This document shows, piece after piece, positions 7,372-14,691 of a DNA stretch of 64,000 nucleotides; within the stretch, counting starts at the first letter, position 1, and the number at the start of each line of letters is the position of its first letter. A program made the position numbers and the translations under genes. The notes under the pieces were generated by a model. That model was given only the letters and a program-made list of their open reading frames with translations. It searched no databases and was not told the origin of the DNA. The DNA is from Aeromonas rivipollensis (GTDB lineage Bacteria > Pseudomonadota > Gammaproteobacteria > Enterobacterales > Aeromonadaceae), in assembly GCF_010974825.1 (NCBI RefSeq), contig NZ_JAAILA010000007.1, positions 124,001-188,000 of the forward strand. Reading direction: 5' to 3'.

Positions 7372-7622
7372 GTGGCTACAGTGGCTACGCGGCTACAACT
7401 CCCCTCTAGACCGCGCCATTGCTGGGTTTGTCGTGTAGCCACTACCCAAAAAGGTGGTGGCTACAGGTGGCTACACACCCCTTACTCGGTGGCTACAGCC
7501 CCCTTTTGTAGCCACTGTAGCCAATGTGTAGCCACTAAAAATCAGCCTAGTGGCTACACCTCTATCCCTTGATACATAAGGCCTGCAGAGGTGTTTCGTT
7601 GTGGTGTAGCCACTGTAGCCAC
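7372..7622. repeat. GTGGCTAC iteron array, putative replication origin of the element
   Basis: Eleven exact GTGGCTAC octamers and two one-base variants lie within 251 bases. Forward copies start at 7372, 7381, 7389 (GCGGCTAC), 7457, 7467, 7489 and 7550; reverse copies start at 7435, 7508, 7517 (last base changed), 7528, 7606 and 7615. Several are spaced 9-11 bases apart, placing them on the same helix face. The array is immediately downstream of the primase/helicase gene. In P4 the alpha protein binds octamer-like iterons at its origin, so an origin is the natural reading. There are no unique spacers, so it is not a CRISPR. Confidence 0.75.
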
Positions 7623-7660
7623 CATTTTTGTTTCTTCTTTCACGCGCGCGCCTGAGGCAG

Positions 7661-7689
7661 AAAAGGCAAGGGCCACACTCGGTGGCCCT
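7661..7689 (-). terminator. Probable terminator after the primase operon
   Basis: GGGCCAC and its complement form a 7-bp stem with a five-base loop, followed on the minus strand by TTGCCTTTT. It lies 20 bases past the primase stop codon. Confidence 0.6.
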
Positions 7690-7709
7690 TTAGCTCCTGT
7701 TGGCAGAGG

Positions 7710-9974
7710 TTATTCGTCCTCCAAGCCATCCCCTTCATCACCCAATACTCGCTCACCCAGCACATAAACCCTCATCCCCTTACCCATGCCTGGCAATCTG
7801 ACCTGTCGCTGGAGCCGCTTCTTGTCTTTGCCTGTCAGCAGATAGCCAGCCTCAAGGCTCAAGATGGCCGCTCGCTTGGGATCTCGCCCCTTGGTGATCT
7901 CAAGCCAGCCCTGGGGCAGCACAAAGAAGCTCACCCCATCCGACTCCACCTTGCGAAAGCCCACCATGTTGGCAGGACGATGGCTAGAGTCGAACCAGTC
8001 GGCAAAGCGTGTGAACTGGTGGGCAAAGACAAATCCACGTACCTGCATCAAGGTGGCAGCGTCCTCCTGGTTGCCCAAGTGCCCACGTTCTGCCAGCCAA
8101 GCCTTGAGGCAGACCCTCACCGCCCTGATGGCTTCCCCCTCTGGCCAGCCGGTCACCCCCAATCGGGTGGCCAGCTCCCCGGCTGCGGCCACCAGCGCAA
8201 ACCGGTTGATAGCTCGGCCAACCTGATTACCCGCGCCCTTGGGAGTCAGCTCGGCTGCCAATTGCTTAATCTCAGCCCTCAGCCGCTCTCTCTGCTCATC
8301 CATGGTCTGAGTCAGGGCATGGGCATAGGTGCGAAAAGCGATGCCGTGATGTGCTTCTGTGTTGGCTTTCAGGGTGTCGGCAAAGCTGCGCCCTCCATCC
8401 ATGCCATGCAGCCACTCAAAGGCGCCATGGTGCCCGGTATCGCTGGGGATCTGAATTGTCCGCACCTCCATCCCGGCCTGGGTACTCTTCCCGACACTGG
8501 CGGCATGGTCCTCGAGACTTAGCTCACCGGTGGAGAGGAACAGCAACCGCCAGGCCTTACGCTCTCTCAGCTCCCCATCCTGCTTACTGCGGCCCTTGCC
8601 TTGGCCGTTGGCCAGCATGTAGGCCGTTTGGCCTGCTTCCCGGCCGTCCAGCTCGCCCAGTTCATCCAGACAGAGCAAGGCATCATTGCGCCGACTGGCG
8701 ATCCCCTCGATGGCGTTACCGGTGGCGCGCCAGGTTTGGGCATAGCGGTCCGGGTGACCATAGACACTGGCAGCCGCCTTCATCACCGTGGTTTTGCCGT
8801 CGGTACTCTCACCCTTGAGATGGAAGCCACCGCCCTCCATGCCTACCAGAGAAAGCAGGGGAGCGGCAAAGGCGAGGGACAGTGCAAAGCAAAGCCGAGA
8901 GTTGCCCACGGCCAGTCCTGCAACCCCCTGTTGCCAACCGGCCAGGGTACCGCGCTCAGTAAAGTCGCTAGCGGTGTAGCCGGCGGTCTGCAGAATGACC
9001 CCCTCGGCATCCGGCCCAATGGACCCACCGGGCAGCACATAGGCATGGCCATGCCACCCTGTGCGCTCGACACAGGTGATACGCCGCTTGGGCTGGCAGC
9101 TCATCAGGTAGGCTGCCAGCCTGCGCTTATGGCTCAGCTCGATAAAGGGCAGCCCCGCATCCAGCAGCGCGGCAAACACCTCCTCACCGTTGCGCGGGAC
9201 CAGGGAACGCACCGGCATGGCCCACTGGCGCACCCGCCCGGCGCTGTCCCGCCACTCCAACAAGCGGCCATAGCCTCGGCCTTGCTCATCTGCGGTTTCT
9301 GCCAGCACATGGACGGGGCTGGCAATGGGTACCCACTCTTGCCGGGCATCCTCACCCCGGCCCACTGTCATCAGGGCGCACAGGCGCGAGCCCCGCACCT
9401 CAAACCCTGTTGGCAGCTCTGGCCCTTCCTCTGGGCTGCTTTTCACCAGATGGAGCGGAGCCACATTGTCTGGCCAGGGCGCCTCGTCCGGTGGGGTGTC
9501 TGCCGCCAGAGTCTGCTCGAAGGCCACCACATCCACCAGCTGCCAGGGCTCGGCATTATGGCCCGGGTTGCCGCGGTAGAGCTCGGCCTTGGGGGCTTGC
9601 TTGCGCAGAGCCACGATCAGCCGCTTGGCCTTCTCGGGGGCGAGGTTGCCGAACTGGTGAACGATGACCCTCTTGGTGGCATCCCGATCGGCCATCTTGT
9701 AGAGCCTGGCGCCGTCATCCAACTGAGTGGGCCCCACATACAGCGCCTGTTCTGGTTCCACCTCTGGGTCAATCGGGTTGTCTATGGCCACCGCCTCGTT
9801 GTGAGCACGCTGCAGGGTAGCCCTGATGCCGGCATCCCTACTTGCTTGCTCGCCGGTGTGGATCACGACCACCTGCAGATCGTCCAGGTCTGCGAACTTG
9901 AGGAAGGCGCCGGCCCGGGATGGCGGGCTGCTTTGATGACCGGGGCCTGCTGCCCCTTGGTGTATCGCTGTCAT
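7710..9974 (-). CDS. P4-alpha-like primase/helicase with DUF927 ATPase domain
   Basis: A 754-residue replication protein. The central part is a DUF927-type helicase-like ATPase with Walker A GESTDGKTT (about residue 390) and Walker B ALLCLDELGEL. The N-terminal 200 residues may hold a primase-like or regulatory region, but no zinc finger or clear primase motif is seen. The C-terminal part, with DKKRLQRQVRLPGMGKGMRV near the end, could bind DNA. It overlaps the upstream gene by ATGA. Together with the adjacent iterons it would let the element replicate autonomously. It is the last gene of the leftward operon. Confidence 0.85.
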   Translation of the reverse strand: MTAIHQGAAGPGHQSSPPSRAGAFLKFADLDDLQVVVIHTGEQASRDAGIRATLQRAHNEAVAIDNPIDPEVEPEQALYVGPTQLDDGARLYKMADRDATKRVIVHQFGNLAPEKAKRLIVALRKQAPKAELYRGNPGHNAEPWQLVDVVAFEQTLAADTPPDEAPWPDNVAPLHLVKSSPEEGPELPTGFEVRGSRLCALMTVGRGEDARQEWVPIASPVHVLAETADEQGRGYGRLLEWRDSAGRVRQWAMPVRSLVPRNGEEVFAALLDAGLPFIELSHKRRLAAYLMSCQPKRRITCVERTGWHGHAYVLPGGSIGPDAEGVILQTAGYTASDFTERGTLAGWQQGVAGLAVGNSRLCFALSLAFAAPLLSLVGMEGGGFHLKGESTDGKTTVMKAAASVYGHPDRYAQTWRATGNAIEGIASRRNDALLCLDELGELDGREAGQTAYMLANGQGKGRSKQDGELRERKAWRLLFLSTGELSLEDHAASVGKSTQAGMEVRTIQIPSDTGHHGAFEWLHGMDGGRSFADTLKANTEAHHGIAFRTYAHALTQTMDEQRERLRAEIKQLAAELTPKGAGNQVGRAINRFALVAAAGELATRLGVTGWPEGEAIRAVRVCLKAWLAERGHLGNQEDAATLMQVRGFVFAHQFTRFADWFDSSHRPANMVGFRKVESDGVSFFVLPQGWLEITKGRDPKRAAILSLEAGYLLTGKDKKRLQRQVRLPGMGKGMRVYVLGERVLGDEGDGLEDE

Positions 9975-10327
9975 TGCATCGCCCTCTGCTTGCTCTCCTG
10001 GGCCAGCTCAACGATAGGGTCCTTTCCCTCCTCCAGCATCTGGTGAACATCGGCGCAGAAGGCGCAATACATCTGATCCACCACCAAGGCACCCAGCGGG
10101 GTCAAAGTCCCGTCCACCACCATGTGCCGCAGCATCAGCAAGGCATCGGCCTGCCCCTGCTGCGCCCCGGTGTTTTCCAGGTGAGCGGCCACGATGTTGT
10201 TCTGAATGGCCATCGTCAGAGAGTCAGCAGCAAGGGGGAGCTGGATCCCCAGGTGAGTAAACACATTGCCCCGGGCGGCCAGGTAGGCCTGGGCCAACTG
10301 CTCCACCAGCTTATTTATCTCAGTCAT
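9971..10327 (-). CDS. Hypothetical protein of the P4-like operon
   Basis: A 118-residue protein not recognised. The start at 10327 (MTEINKLVEQLAQAYLAARG) is preferred because AGGTGG lies about 8 bases upstream; an ATG six codons earlier lacks one. It is largely helical, has two cysteines (MYCAFCAD) in its second half, and ends acidic/basic (ELAQESKQRAMQ). It overlaps the primase start by ATGA and its upstream neighbour by 8 bases, so it is translationally coupled. It may assist replication, but this is only contextual. Confidence 0.7.
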   Translation of the reverse strand: MTEINKLVEQLAQAYLAARGNVFTHLGIQLPLAADSLTMAIQNNIVAAHLENTGAQQGQADALLMLRHMVVDGTLTPLGALVVDQMYCAFCADVHQMLEEGKDPIVELAQESKQRAMQ

Positions 10328-10478
10328 GGCAACCACCTCTTGCATTGCGCTCGCCTGGTTGTTTCTGGGCCTTGGTCACCCGCTTGAAGAGTTCCCGCAG
10401 TACCGCGGGGCGCAATGGATTGCGTGACAACTCGCGCCACATCCGGCCATTCAGGGTGTTGAACAGTCGATTATTCAT
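10320..10478 (-). CDS. Small basic hypothetical protein
   Basis: A 52-residue protein (begins MNNRLFNTLNGRMWRELSRN) preceded by GGGAGGGA. It is strongly basic and contains repeated Arg/Lys, so it may bind nucleic acid. It overlaps both neighbours by 8 bases. No family recognised. Confidence 0.6.
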   Translation of the reverse strand: MNNRLFNTLNGRMWRELSRNPLRPAVLRELFKRVTKAQKQPGERNARGGCHD

Positions 10479-10731
10479 GGCGTGTCCCTCCCAGCAGAAC
10501 GGCAACCAGCTCCTTGAACGCCCGGTCATCCAAACCGGCTTTTAGTTCTCGAGCCTCCTTGGTGGTGACAGCCACCGCGGCGCCCTTGGTCTGGGCAATG
10601 AAACGGTCCCGATCACTTCGCCACAGGAAGGCGCTCAGGCTGCCCTGCTGTGAACGTTTCCCGGTACGGGGGGGCGTGGGGCCGATGAAGGTAGCCGGCT
10701 TGCTGCCGTTGGCCCATGCGAAATAGGTCAT
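10471..10731 (-). CDS. Hypothetical protein
   Basis: An 86-residue protein (begins MTYFAWANGSKPATFIGPTP) with a basic middle (RTGKRSQQG) and an acidic-basic helical end. It overlaps the preceding 32-codon frame by ATGA and the next gene by 8 bases, the tight packing expected for real genes of this operon. Function unknown. Confidence 0.65.
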   Translation of the reverse strand: MTYFAWANGSKPATFIGPTPPRTGKRSQQGSLSAFLWRSDRDRFIAQTKGAAVAVTTKEARELKAGLDDRAFKELVAVLLGGTRHE

Positions 10732-10826
10732 GCCAGCACCTCCTGACAGAGCACAACCTCAATGCGCAGGGCATCGGCAAACTGCTCGAGCAGTGCCTCT
10801 AGGCGGGATGGAGTGGATTGGGTCAT
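10728..10826 (-). CDS. Very small hypothetical protein (32 residues)
   Basis: A 33-codon frame (MTQSTPSRLEALLEQFADAL plus 12 residues) linked by ATGA overlaps to genes on both sides. The double overlap is the main argument that it is translated. Upstream purines (GGGGGTGGCCGC) give a weak ribosome-binding site. It would form a short amphipathic helix. Confidence 0.5.
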   Translation of the reverse strand: MTQSTPSRLEALLEQFADALRIEVVLCQEVLA

Positions 10827-11023
10827 GCGGCCACCCCCTTGCTAGGGGTGCGGGACATAAACACCAACGACAAGCCAGGCAAGTTGGCGCGGGCTTGAGC
10901 CTCGGTATTTGCGATGATGGCGATAGTGCGGATACGCCGAAGCTCGGCCAGGCGACAGACGCGAGGACGCTGGATCAAGAAGGTGAAGATTTTGGGTAAA
11001 GCAGGGGTGGGGACAGTAGCCAT
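10823..11023 (-). CDS. Nested Icd-like protein from an internal in-frame start
   Basis: An internal ATG at 11023 is preceded by AAGGAGG with 8 bases of spacing, the best ribosome-binding site in this operon. It would give a 66-residue protein beginning MATVPTPALPKIFTFLIQRP, the form in which Icd-like proteins are usually annotated. It shares frame and stop with the long form. Confidence 0.6.
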   Translation of the reverse strand: MATVPTPALPKIFTFLIQRPRVCRLAELRRIRTIAIIANTEAQARANLPGLSLVFMSRTPSKGVAA

Positions 11024-11407
11024 GATGGCAGCCTCCTTTCTGGTCAGATTGTCTCTGCCACAGGAAGACGCCAATCTCCAACTGGTGGCAGCCCGGACGA
11101 GGTTGGCGTAACTGGTCAGAAAGGAACCCAGCGCCCCTTGCGGAGCCCTCGCCCGAACCGCCATAACACGGCAGGCACCGCCAACCAGGTAGGCCAGCAG
11201 CGCCCCAAGAAATGGGGATCGAGTACCGACAAAAAACCACGCGAGAGCGTGGGTCGGCTCCTGTCTGAATATCGAGACGCCAATCTCGGCAGCGGATTTT
11301 GCCGTTGCGAGAAGAATCGTACTCTGTTGGACGTTGTGGGACAAGCCCACCCCTTGGAATTTGGGCAAGGCTTCGCCCTGGGCAGTGAGCCCATATTGTT
11401 CTTTCAT
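10823..11407 (-). CDS. Icd/Ash-like P4-family protein (long form)
   Basis: A 194-residue frame starting MKEQYGLTAQGEALPKFQ after GAGGTATGCC. The middle (FLTSYANLVRAATSWR) resembles the Ash-type proteins of P4-like satellites. The last 66 residues, starting MATVPTPALP, resemble the short host cell-division-inhibitor Icd-like proteins of such elements. That second part has its own perfect ribosome-binding site, so two products may be made. Its stop overlaps the next start by ATGA. The family assignment rests on remembered signatures and is moderate. A competing 214-codon frame in another register lacks coupling to its neighbours. Confidence 0.6.
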   Translation of the reverse strand: MKEQYGLTAQGEALPKFQGVGLSHNVQQSTILLATAKSAAEIGVSIFRQEPTHALAWFFVGTRSPFLGALLAYLVGGACRVMAVRARAPQGALGSFLTSYANLVRAATSWRLASSCGRDNLTRKEAAIMATVPTPALPKIFTFLIQRPRVCRLAELRRIRTIAIIANTEAQARANLPGLSLVFMSRTPSKGVAA

Positions 11408-11421
11408 GGCATACCTCGGGG

Positions 11422-11835
11422 TTAGGCGGCGGGAGGGAGGGGGGTGACTGCCGGCGTGCGAGCGCACAGAGTGGCGGCGTAGTCATCTGCCAATGGGGCA
11501 GCCTGGCGTTGGTGTCGCCAGTGGTTGATCAGAGCCACCAGCTTATGGGCTTGCTCACGGTCGGCCAGCCAATAGCGCTTGAAGCGAGTGGTCCCGCCGC
11601 CACTATGCTGGTGCTCAAAGAACGCATCGGTGATAGCTACCCCGTGGTTTCGACGGAGTAGGCCGATGCTGTTGCGCAAGTTGAGGTCATGCAGCCCAGC
11701 CAGGCCAGATAAGGCGCTAACACCCTGGGCTCCCTGCTCCAGTAGGTGGGTGGCGACCAATTCGTACTTGGTGATATTCTGGCCCTGCTCAAGCTGGGTC
11801 GTGCCGTTCGCGGTGCGGCCTTTTTCTTTTTGCAT
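11422..11835 (-). CDS. Hypothetical protein of the P4-like operon
   Basis: A 137-residue protein starting MQKEKGRTANGTTQLEQGQN after a perfect AAGGAGGAGAAG. The central part (ITKYELVATHLLEQGAQGVS followed by LAGLHDLNLRNSIGLLRRNHG) reads like a winged-helix or related DNA-binding fold, but this is only an impression. It lies 10 bases downstream of alpA and is probably co-transcribed with it. Confidence 0.7.
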   Translation of the reverse strand: MQKEKGRTANGTTQLEQGQNITKYELVATHLLEQGAQGVSALSGLAGLHDLNLRNSIGLLRRNHGVAITDAFFEHQHSGGGTTRFKRYWLADREQAHKLVALINHWRHQRQAAPLADDYAATLCARTPAVTPLPPAA

Positions 11836-11845
11836 CTTCTCCTCC

Positions 11846-12055
11846 TTACGCAGCTTGGCCTTGAGCGTTGATCCACTCGTGAACCTCTTCACAGCGCCAG
11901 GCGGTGACCCGGGCTCCCAGCTTGATTGGCTTCGGGAACTTGCCTTCACCAACCATCCTCCACAGCGTTGACTTGCTGAACGGCAATGGACCCACCTTGC
12001 TGGCCGTGGTCACCAGTTGTGCCTCTCGAATAAACCCTGTTTCCGGTATTGTCAT
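11846..12055 (-). CDS. alpA: AlpA-family regulator
   Basis: A 69-residue MerR-like helix-turn-helix protein of the AlpA/excisionase-type family: LPFSKSTLWRMVGEGKFPKP followed by IKLGARVTAWRCEEVHEWI. In P4-like elements and CP4-57 such proteins activate integrase or promote excision. It is the first gene of the leftward operon after int and is preceded by two hairpins. Confidence 0.85.
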   Translation of the reverse strand: MTIPETGFIREAQLVTTASKVGPLPFSKSTLWRMVGEGKFPKPIKLGARVTAWRCEEVHEWINAQGQAA

Positions 12056-12073
12056 GTGAGTTCTCCTGAAATG

Positions 12074-12100
12074 AAAAAGCCCGACACAGTGGTCGGGCTT
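12074..12100 (-). terminator. Hairpin/terminator between int and alpA (proximal)
   Basis: AAGCCCGAC and complement (9 bp) followed on the minus strand by five T. It lies only 18 bases upstream of the alpA start, so it can work as an attenuator of the alpA operon as well as a terminator. Confidence 0.65.
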
Positions 12101-12164
12101 AAGAGGGATAAAAGCAGTTGTCGATGATGAGTGGAGCTGGTTTTGACTTGTTATCCTCCAACGT

Positions 12165-12190
12165 AAAAACCCGGCACGATGGCCGGGTTT
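12165..12190 (-). terminator. Terminator after int (distal)
   Basis: AAACCCGGC and complement (9 bp) followed on the minus strand by further T (TTTTTACG). It is similar in architecture to the hairpin 90 bases further on. Confidence 0.7.
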
Positions 12191-12299
12191 GGATATGAAA
12201 AAGGCCCAATCTCGAGAGAATGGGTCATGATGGGGAAATCCTAACGCTGGTGTGATAACGAGTCAAGCAGTCGCTTAGCGTGTCACCCCCTCCTACCTC

Positions 12300-13508
12300 T
12301 TACCCTGCTCTGTGGAAGTTCACCGGACGAACATTGCCGCCCTGTTGTGACTCATAGAAGTCAGCAAGCCACTGCAAGAGCTTGCGGCGGTCATCCAGGT
12401 ACTCGGCCCTATGGTAGGCCGCCCGCACCTTGTTGCGCTCAGCATGGGCAAGCTGGCGCTCGATGACATCCGGATCAAAGCCCTCCTCGTTGAGGGTGGT
12501 GGATGCCAGCGCCCGGAAGCCGTGTGGGGTGGCAATCCCCTTATAGCCCATTCGTCCCATGGCATAACTCAGGGTGTTCTCGCTCATGGGGTCAGTCAGC
12601 TTCCGCTCGCTCGGGAACAGCAGCTCACAGTGCCCGGTTATCTGGCGCAGCTCCTCAAGCACAGCAAGTGCCTGCCGGGAGAGAGGTACGATATGGGGTA
12701 CCCGCATCTTCATCCGCTCAGCCGGGATCCGCCACTCGGCTCGCTCCATGTCGAACTCATCCCAACGAGCAAAGCGCACCTCACCAGGGCGGGTCATCGT
12801 CAACATCAGCAGGTGGAAGGCTAGGCGGGTTGCAGGGTTCAACGGTTCAGCAGCCAAGCGCCGGTAAAACTCCGGCAGTTCAGCCCGCGGGAGTGCCGGC
12901 CGGTGTTCCTGCTTGGTGGCCCTCAGTGCCCCTTTCAGATCTTGGGCTGGGTTGTAGCTGGCCCGTCCAGTCTGGATTGAGTAACGCATGACAGAGCTGA
13001 TCCGCTGCAGTACCCGTCCAGCTGTCTCGGTGGCTCCCCTTGCCTCAACCTTGCGCAGAGCATCCAACATGATGGGCGCTGTCAGCTCAGCAACCGGCAC
13101 CAACCCCAGATCGGGAAAGGCATCCACTTCCAAAGACTCGATGACCCGCTTGGCATGACCTGGGCTCCAGCGGGCTAACTGACTCTGGTGCCACTCCCTG
13201 GCTATGGCCTCAAAGCTGTGTTCACTGGCGAGCCGGCTGGCCACCTTGCTCTGCTTACGGGCAAGACTGGGGTCGATACCCTCTGCCAGCTGCCTGCGAG
13301 CCTCCTCTCGCTTAGCCCTCGCCTCTTTCAAGGAAACCTCTGGGTAGACACCCAGAGCCAGCACCTTCTCCTTTCCAGCGAAGCGGAACTTGAGGCGCCA
13401 GTATTTCCCTGACGAGGTGATCAGCAAAAAGAGGCCCTTTTCATCAGACAGCTTCTGCTGCTTGCCATTGAACTTGGCTTGTCGGGCGGCGGTATCGGAT
13501 AGCGGCAT
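12300..13508 (-). CDS. int: P4-type tyrosine integrase
   Basis: A 402-residue site-specific recombinase. The N-terminal arm-binding domain begins MPLSDTAARQAKFNGKQQKL, with the family pattern GVYPEVSLKEARAKREEAR. The catalytic domain shows the first Arg in MTRPGEVRFARW, the HxxR box in HGFRALASTTLNEEG, then LAHAERNKVRAAYHRAEYL with the late His and nucleophilic Tyr. All catalytic residues appear intact, so it is probably active. The start at 13508 follows GGGAG; the GGGGGTA repeat at 13509 overlaps this leader, suggesting autoregulation by the integrase. Confidence 0.95.
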   Translation of the reverse strand: MPLSDTAARQAKFNGKQQKLSDEKGLFLLITSSGKYWRLKFRFAGKEKVLALGVYPEVSLKEARAKREEARRQLAEGIDPSLARKQSKVASRLASEHSFEAIAREWHQSQLARWSPGHAKRVIESLEVDAFPDLGLVPVAELTAPIMLDALRKVEARGATETAGRVLQRISSVMRYSIQTGRASYNPAQDLKGALRATKQEHRPALPRAELPEFYRRLAAEPLNPATRLAFHLLMLTMTRPGEVRFARWDEFDMERAEWRIPAERMKMRVPHIVPLSRQALAVLEELRQITGHCELLFPSERKLTDPMSENTLSYAMGRMGYKGIATPHGFRALASTTLNEEGFDPDVIERQLAHAERNKVRAAYHRAEYLDDRRKLLQWLADFYESQQGGNVRPVNFHRAG

Positions 13509-13655
13509 GGGGGTATCTCCCGTTTTAACTTGGGGGTACATGGCTGACGCTGGGGGTATAAGCCACCACCTCACAGGCCAGGAATGGCGCGGGATAGCGG
13601 ACAGGTGGGGGTACTTTTTACCCCTACTGGGATTAGTACCCCCAGAGATACCCCC
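13509..13655. repeat. Right-end GGGGGTA/TACCCCC repeats (putative integrase arm sites)
   Basis: GGGGGTA starts at 13509, 13532, 13552 and 13607; the complement TACCCCC starts at 13637 and 13649, with a TACCCCT variant at 13619. The last pair matches the left-end pair in spacing and flanks. They fill the gap between the int start and the tRNA, where P4-family integrases bind. Confidence 0.65.
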
Positions 13656-13702
13656 AATAATGGGGGGATGTCATGAGGCTTTATGATACGACGAGAGACA
13701 AC

Positions 13703-13734
13703 AAAAAACCCGCAAGCCTTACGCTATGCGGGTT
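13703..13734 (-). terminator. Terminator of tRNA-Leu
   Basis: AACCCGCA and complement with a 12-base loop, followed on the minus strand by six T. It is inside the element next to its right end, so the element supplies the terminator of the host tRNA. Confidence 0.75.
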
Positions 13735-13769
13735 TCTGGTCTGCCGTGATACGGCATGAAACTGTAATA

Positions 13770-13854
13770 TGGTGCCCGGGGTCGGACTCGAACCGACACG
13801 TCTTGCAACGGCGGATTTTGAATCCGCTGCGTCTACCGATTTCGCCACCCGGGC
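13770..13854 (-). tRNA. leuX: tRNA-Leu(CAA)
   Basis: An 85-base tRNA with acceptor stem GCCCGGG/CCCGGGC, encoded CCA and a long variable arm. The anticodon loop TTCAAAA gives anticodon CAA for UUG. Its 3' end is the integration site of the adjacent element, the same tRNA type used by P4 in E. coli. The tRNA is intact, so the element restored the 3' end. Confidence 0.95.
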
Positions 13855-13996
13855 AACTGCGAGGGATTATACGAATGGCGTTTTGGCATGCAAGGTGTTT
13901 TTCTTGCGCAGCCACCGTTTGCTCAATTATTCAACGCCTTGCCGATGTTCGGCCAGTTACATAGAATGCCCGCATCATATTAATGGAATAATCATC

Positions 13997-14515
13997 ATGG
14001 CCAAGCGCAAGACCCCCTCCTCTCTCCAGCCCCCCCCCCAGCACCAGCACCCTTCGGCCGGCCTGCTGCGGCGCCTGGGTGCCCTGCTCTATGACTACCT
14101 GGTGGTCATCGCCTTGCTGATCATCGCCGGTTTCATCGGCATGGGGGTAGCCTACCTGCTGCTGGCCACCGGGATGGCAACAGTCCCCGAGGGCAAGGAT
14201 GCGGCCTGGCTGCTGACCAGCCCCCTCTACAGCGCCTGGCTCGCTCTGGTGATCTGCGGCTTCTACACCTGGTTCTGGACCCGTGCCGGCCAGACCATAG
14301 GCATGCGTGCCTGGCGTCTGCGCATCCAAAATCTGGACGGCAGCAACATTCGCATCACCCAGGCCCTGATCCGGCTCGCGACCTCGGCCTTCGGCCTCGG
14401 CAACCTGATGTGCGTGTTCAATCGCGAGCGGCCCCGCGCCTTCCAGGACATCTGGGCCGAGTGTGAAGTTGTAGTGCTGAGCAAGCAGGAGAACCTGGAG
14501 CAGCTGAACAAGTGA
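13997..14515 (+). CDS. RDD-family membrane protein
   Basis: A 172-residue protein with a hydrophilic N-terminus rich in Pro/Gln/His (SSLQPPPQHQHPSAG), then LLRRLGALLYDYLVVIALLI with the family Arg-Asp positions (R..D) in the first of about three membrane helices. GQTIGMRAWRLRI is the second family landmark. Function not established; some RDD proteins are proposed ion transporters. It is convergent with lptG and shares the terminator between them. Confidence 0.85.
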   Translation: MAKRKTPSSLQPPPQHQHPSAGLLRRLGALLYDYLVVIALLIIAGFIGMGVAYLLLATGMATVPEGKDAAWLLTSPLYSAWLALVICGFYTWFWTRAGQTIGMRAWRLRIQNLDGSNIRITQALIRLATSAFGLGNLMCVFNRERPRAFQDIWAECEVVVLSKQENLEQLNK

Positions 14516-14536
14516 CCCAGTGAGTACGAGATGAGA

Positions 14537-14571
14537 AACAAGAAGGGCACCCACTGGGTGCCCTTCTTGTT
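14537..14571. terminator. Bidirectional terminator between the RDD gene and lptG
   Basis: A near-perfect 17-bp dyad (AACAAGAAGGGCACCCA and complement) with A/T-rich ends suited to both directions. Confidence 0.8.
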
Positions 14572-14585
14572 GGCTAATACAGGCC

Positions 14586-14673
14586 GCTACTGCTTGCGGC
14601 TCAGGATGTAGAAGGAGATGCCGCCAAACAGCAGACTGGGGGCTATGGCCGCCAGCATAGGGTTGGCACCGCC
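14586..14673 (-). pseudogene. Second copy of the 3' end of lptG
   Basis: This lies 105 bases beyond the lptG stop and repeats its last codons. The first 66 bases match lptG with one mismatch, giving LAAIAPSLLFGGISFYILSR plus KQ and stop; upstream of that the sequences differ (GANPM against VPPI). It has no start. It is the same kind of scar seen at rlmD and pepA. Confidence 0.85.
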
Positions 14674-14691
14674 GCACTTCTCATTCTCTCG

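Larger units (their letters stand above)
4435..13769. mobile_element. P4-like integrative element in tRNA-Leu(CAA), about 9.3 kb
   Basis: The right end abuts the 3' end of tRNA-Leu (13770-13854), with a P4-type integrase pointing away from it. At the left end a degenerate copy of the tRNA 3' end (4435-4459) marks the displaced half-site, so the left boundary is approximate. Contents, right to left on the minus strand: int, alpA, an unknown gene, an Icd/Ash-like gene, four small overlapping unknowns, a DUF927 primase/helicase, an iteron array, then hipB-hipA cargo. No capsid, portal, terminase or tail genes and no recognisable size-redirection gene are present, so it is either a minimal satellite or an integrative element that depends on others to move. 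The hipBA part is visibly AT-richer than the host. Confidence 0.8.

Noticed and set aside
7372-7622. CRISPR array
   Set aside because: The repeated unit is only 8 bases, occurs in both orientations, and has no regular unique spacers; there are no cas genes. It fits an iteron origin.
10842-11486. Alternative 214-codon frame overlapping the Icd/Ash-like gene
   Set aside because: It has no ribosome-binding site and does not link to neighbours, while the chosen frame shares ATGA overlap and good ribosome-binding sites.
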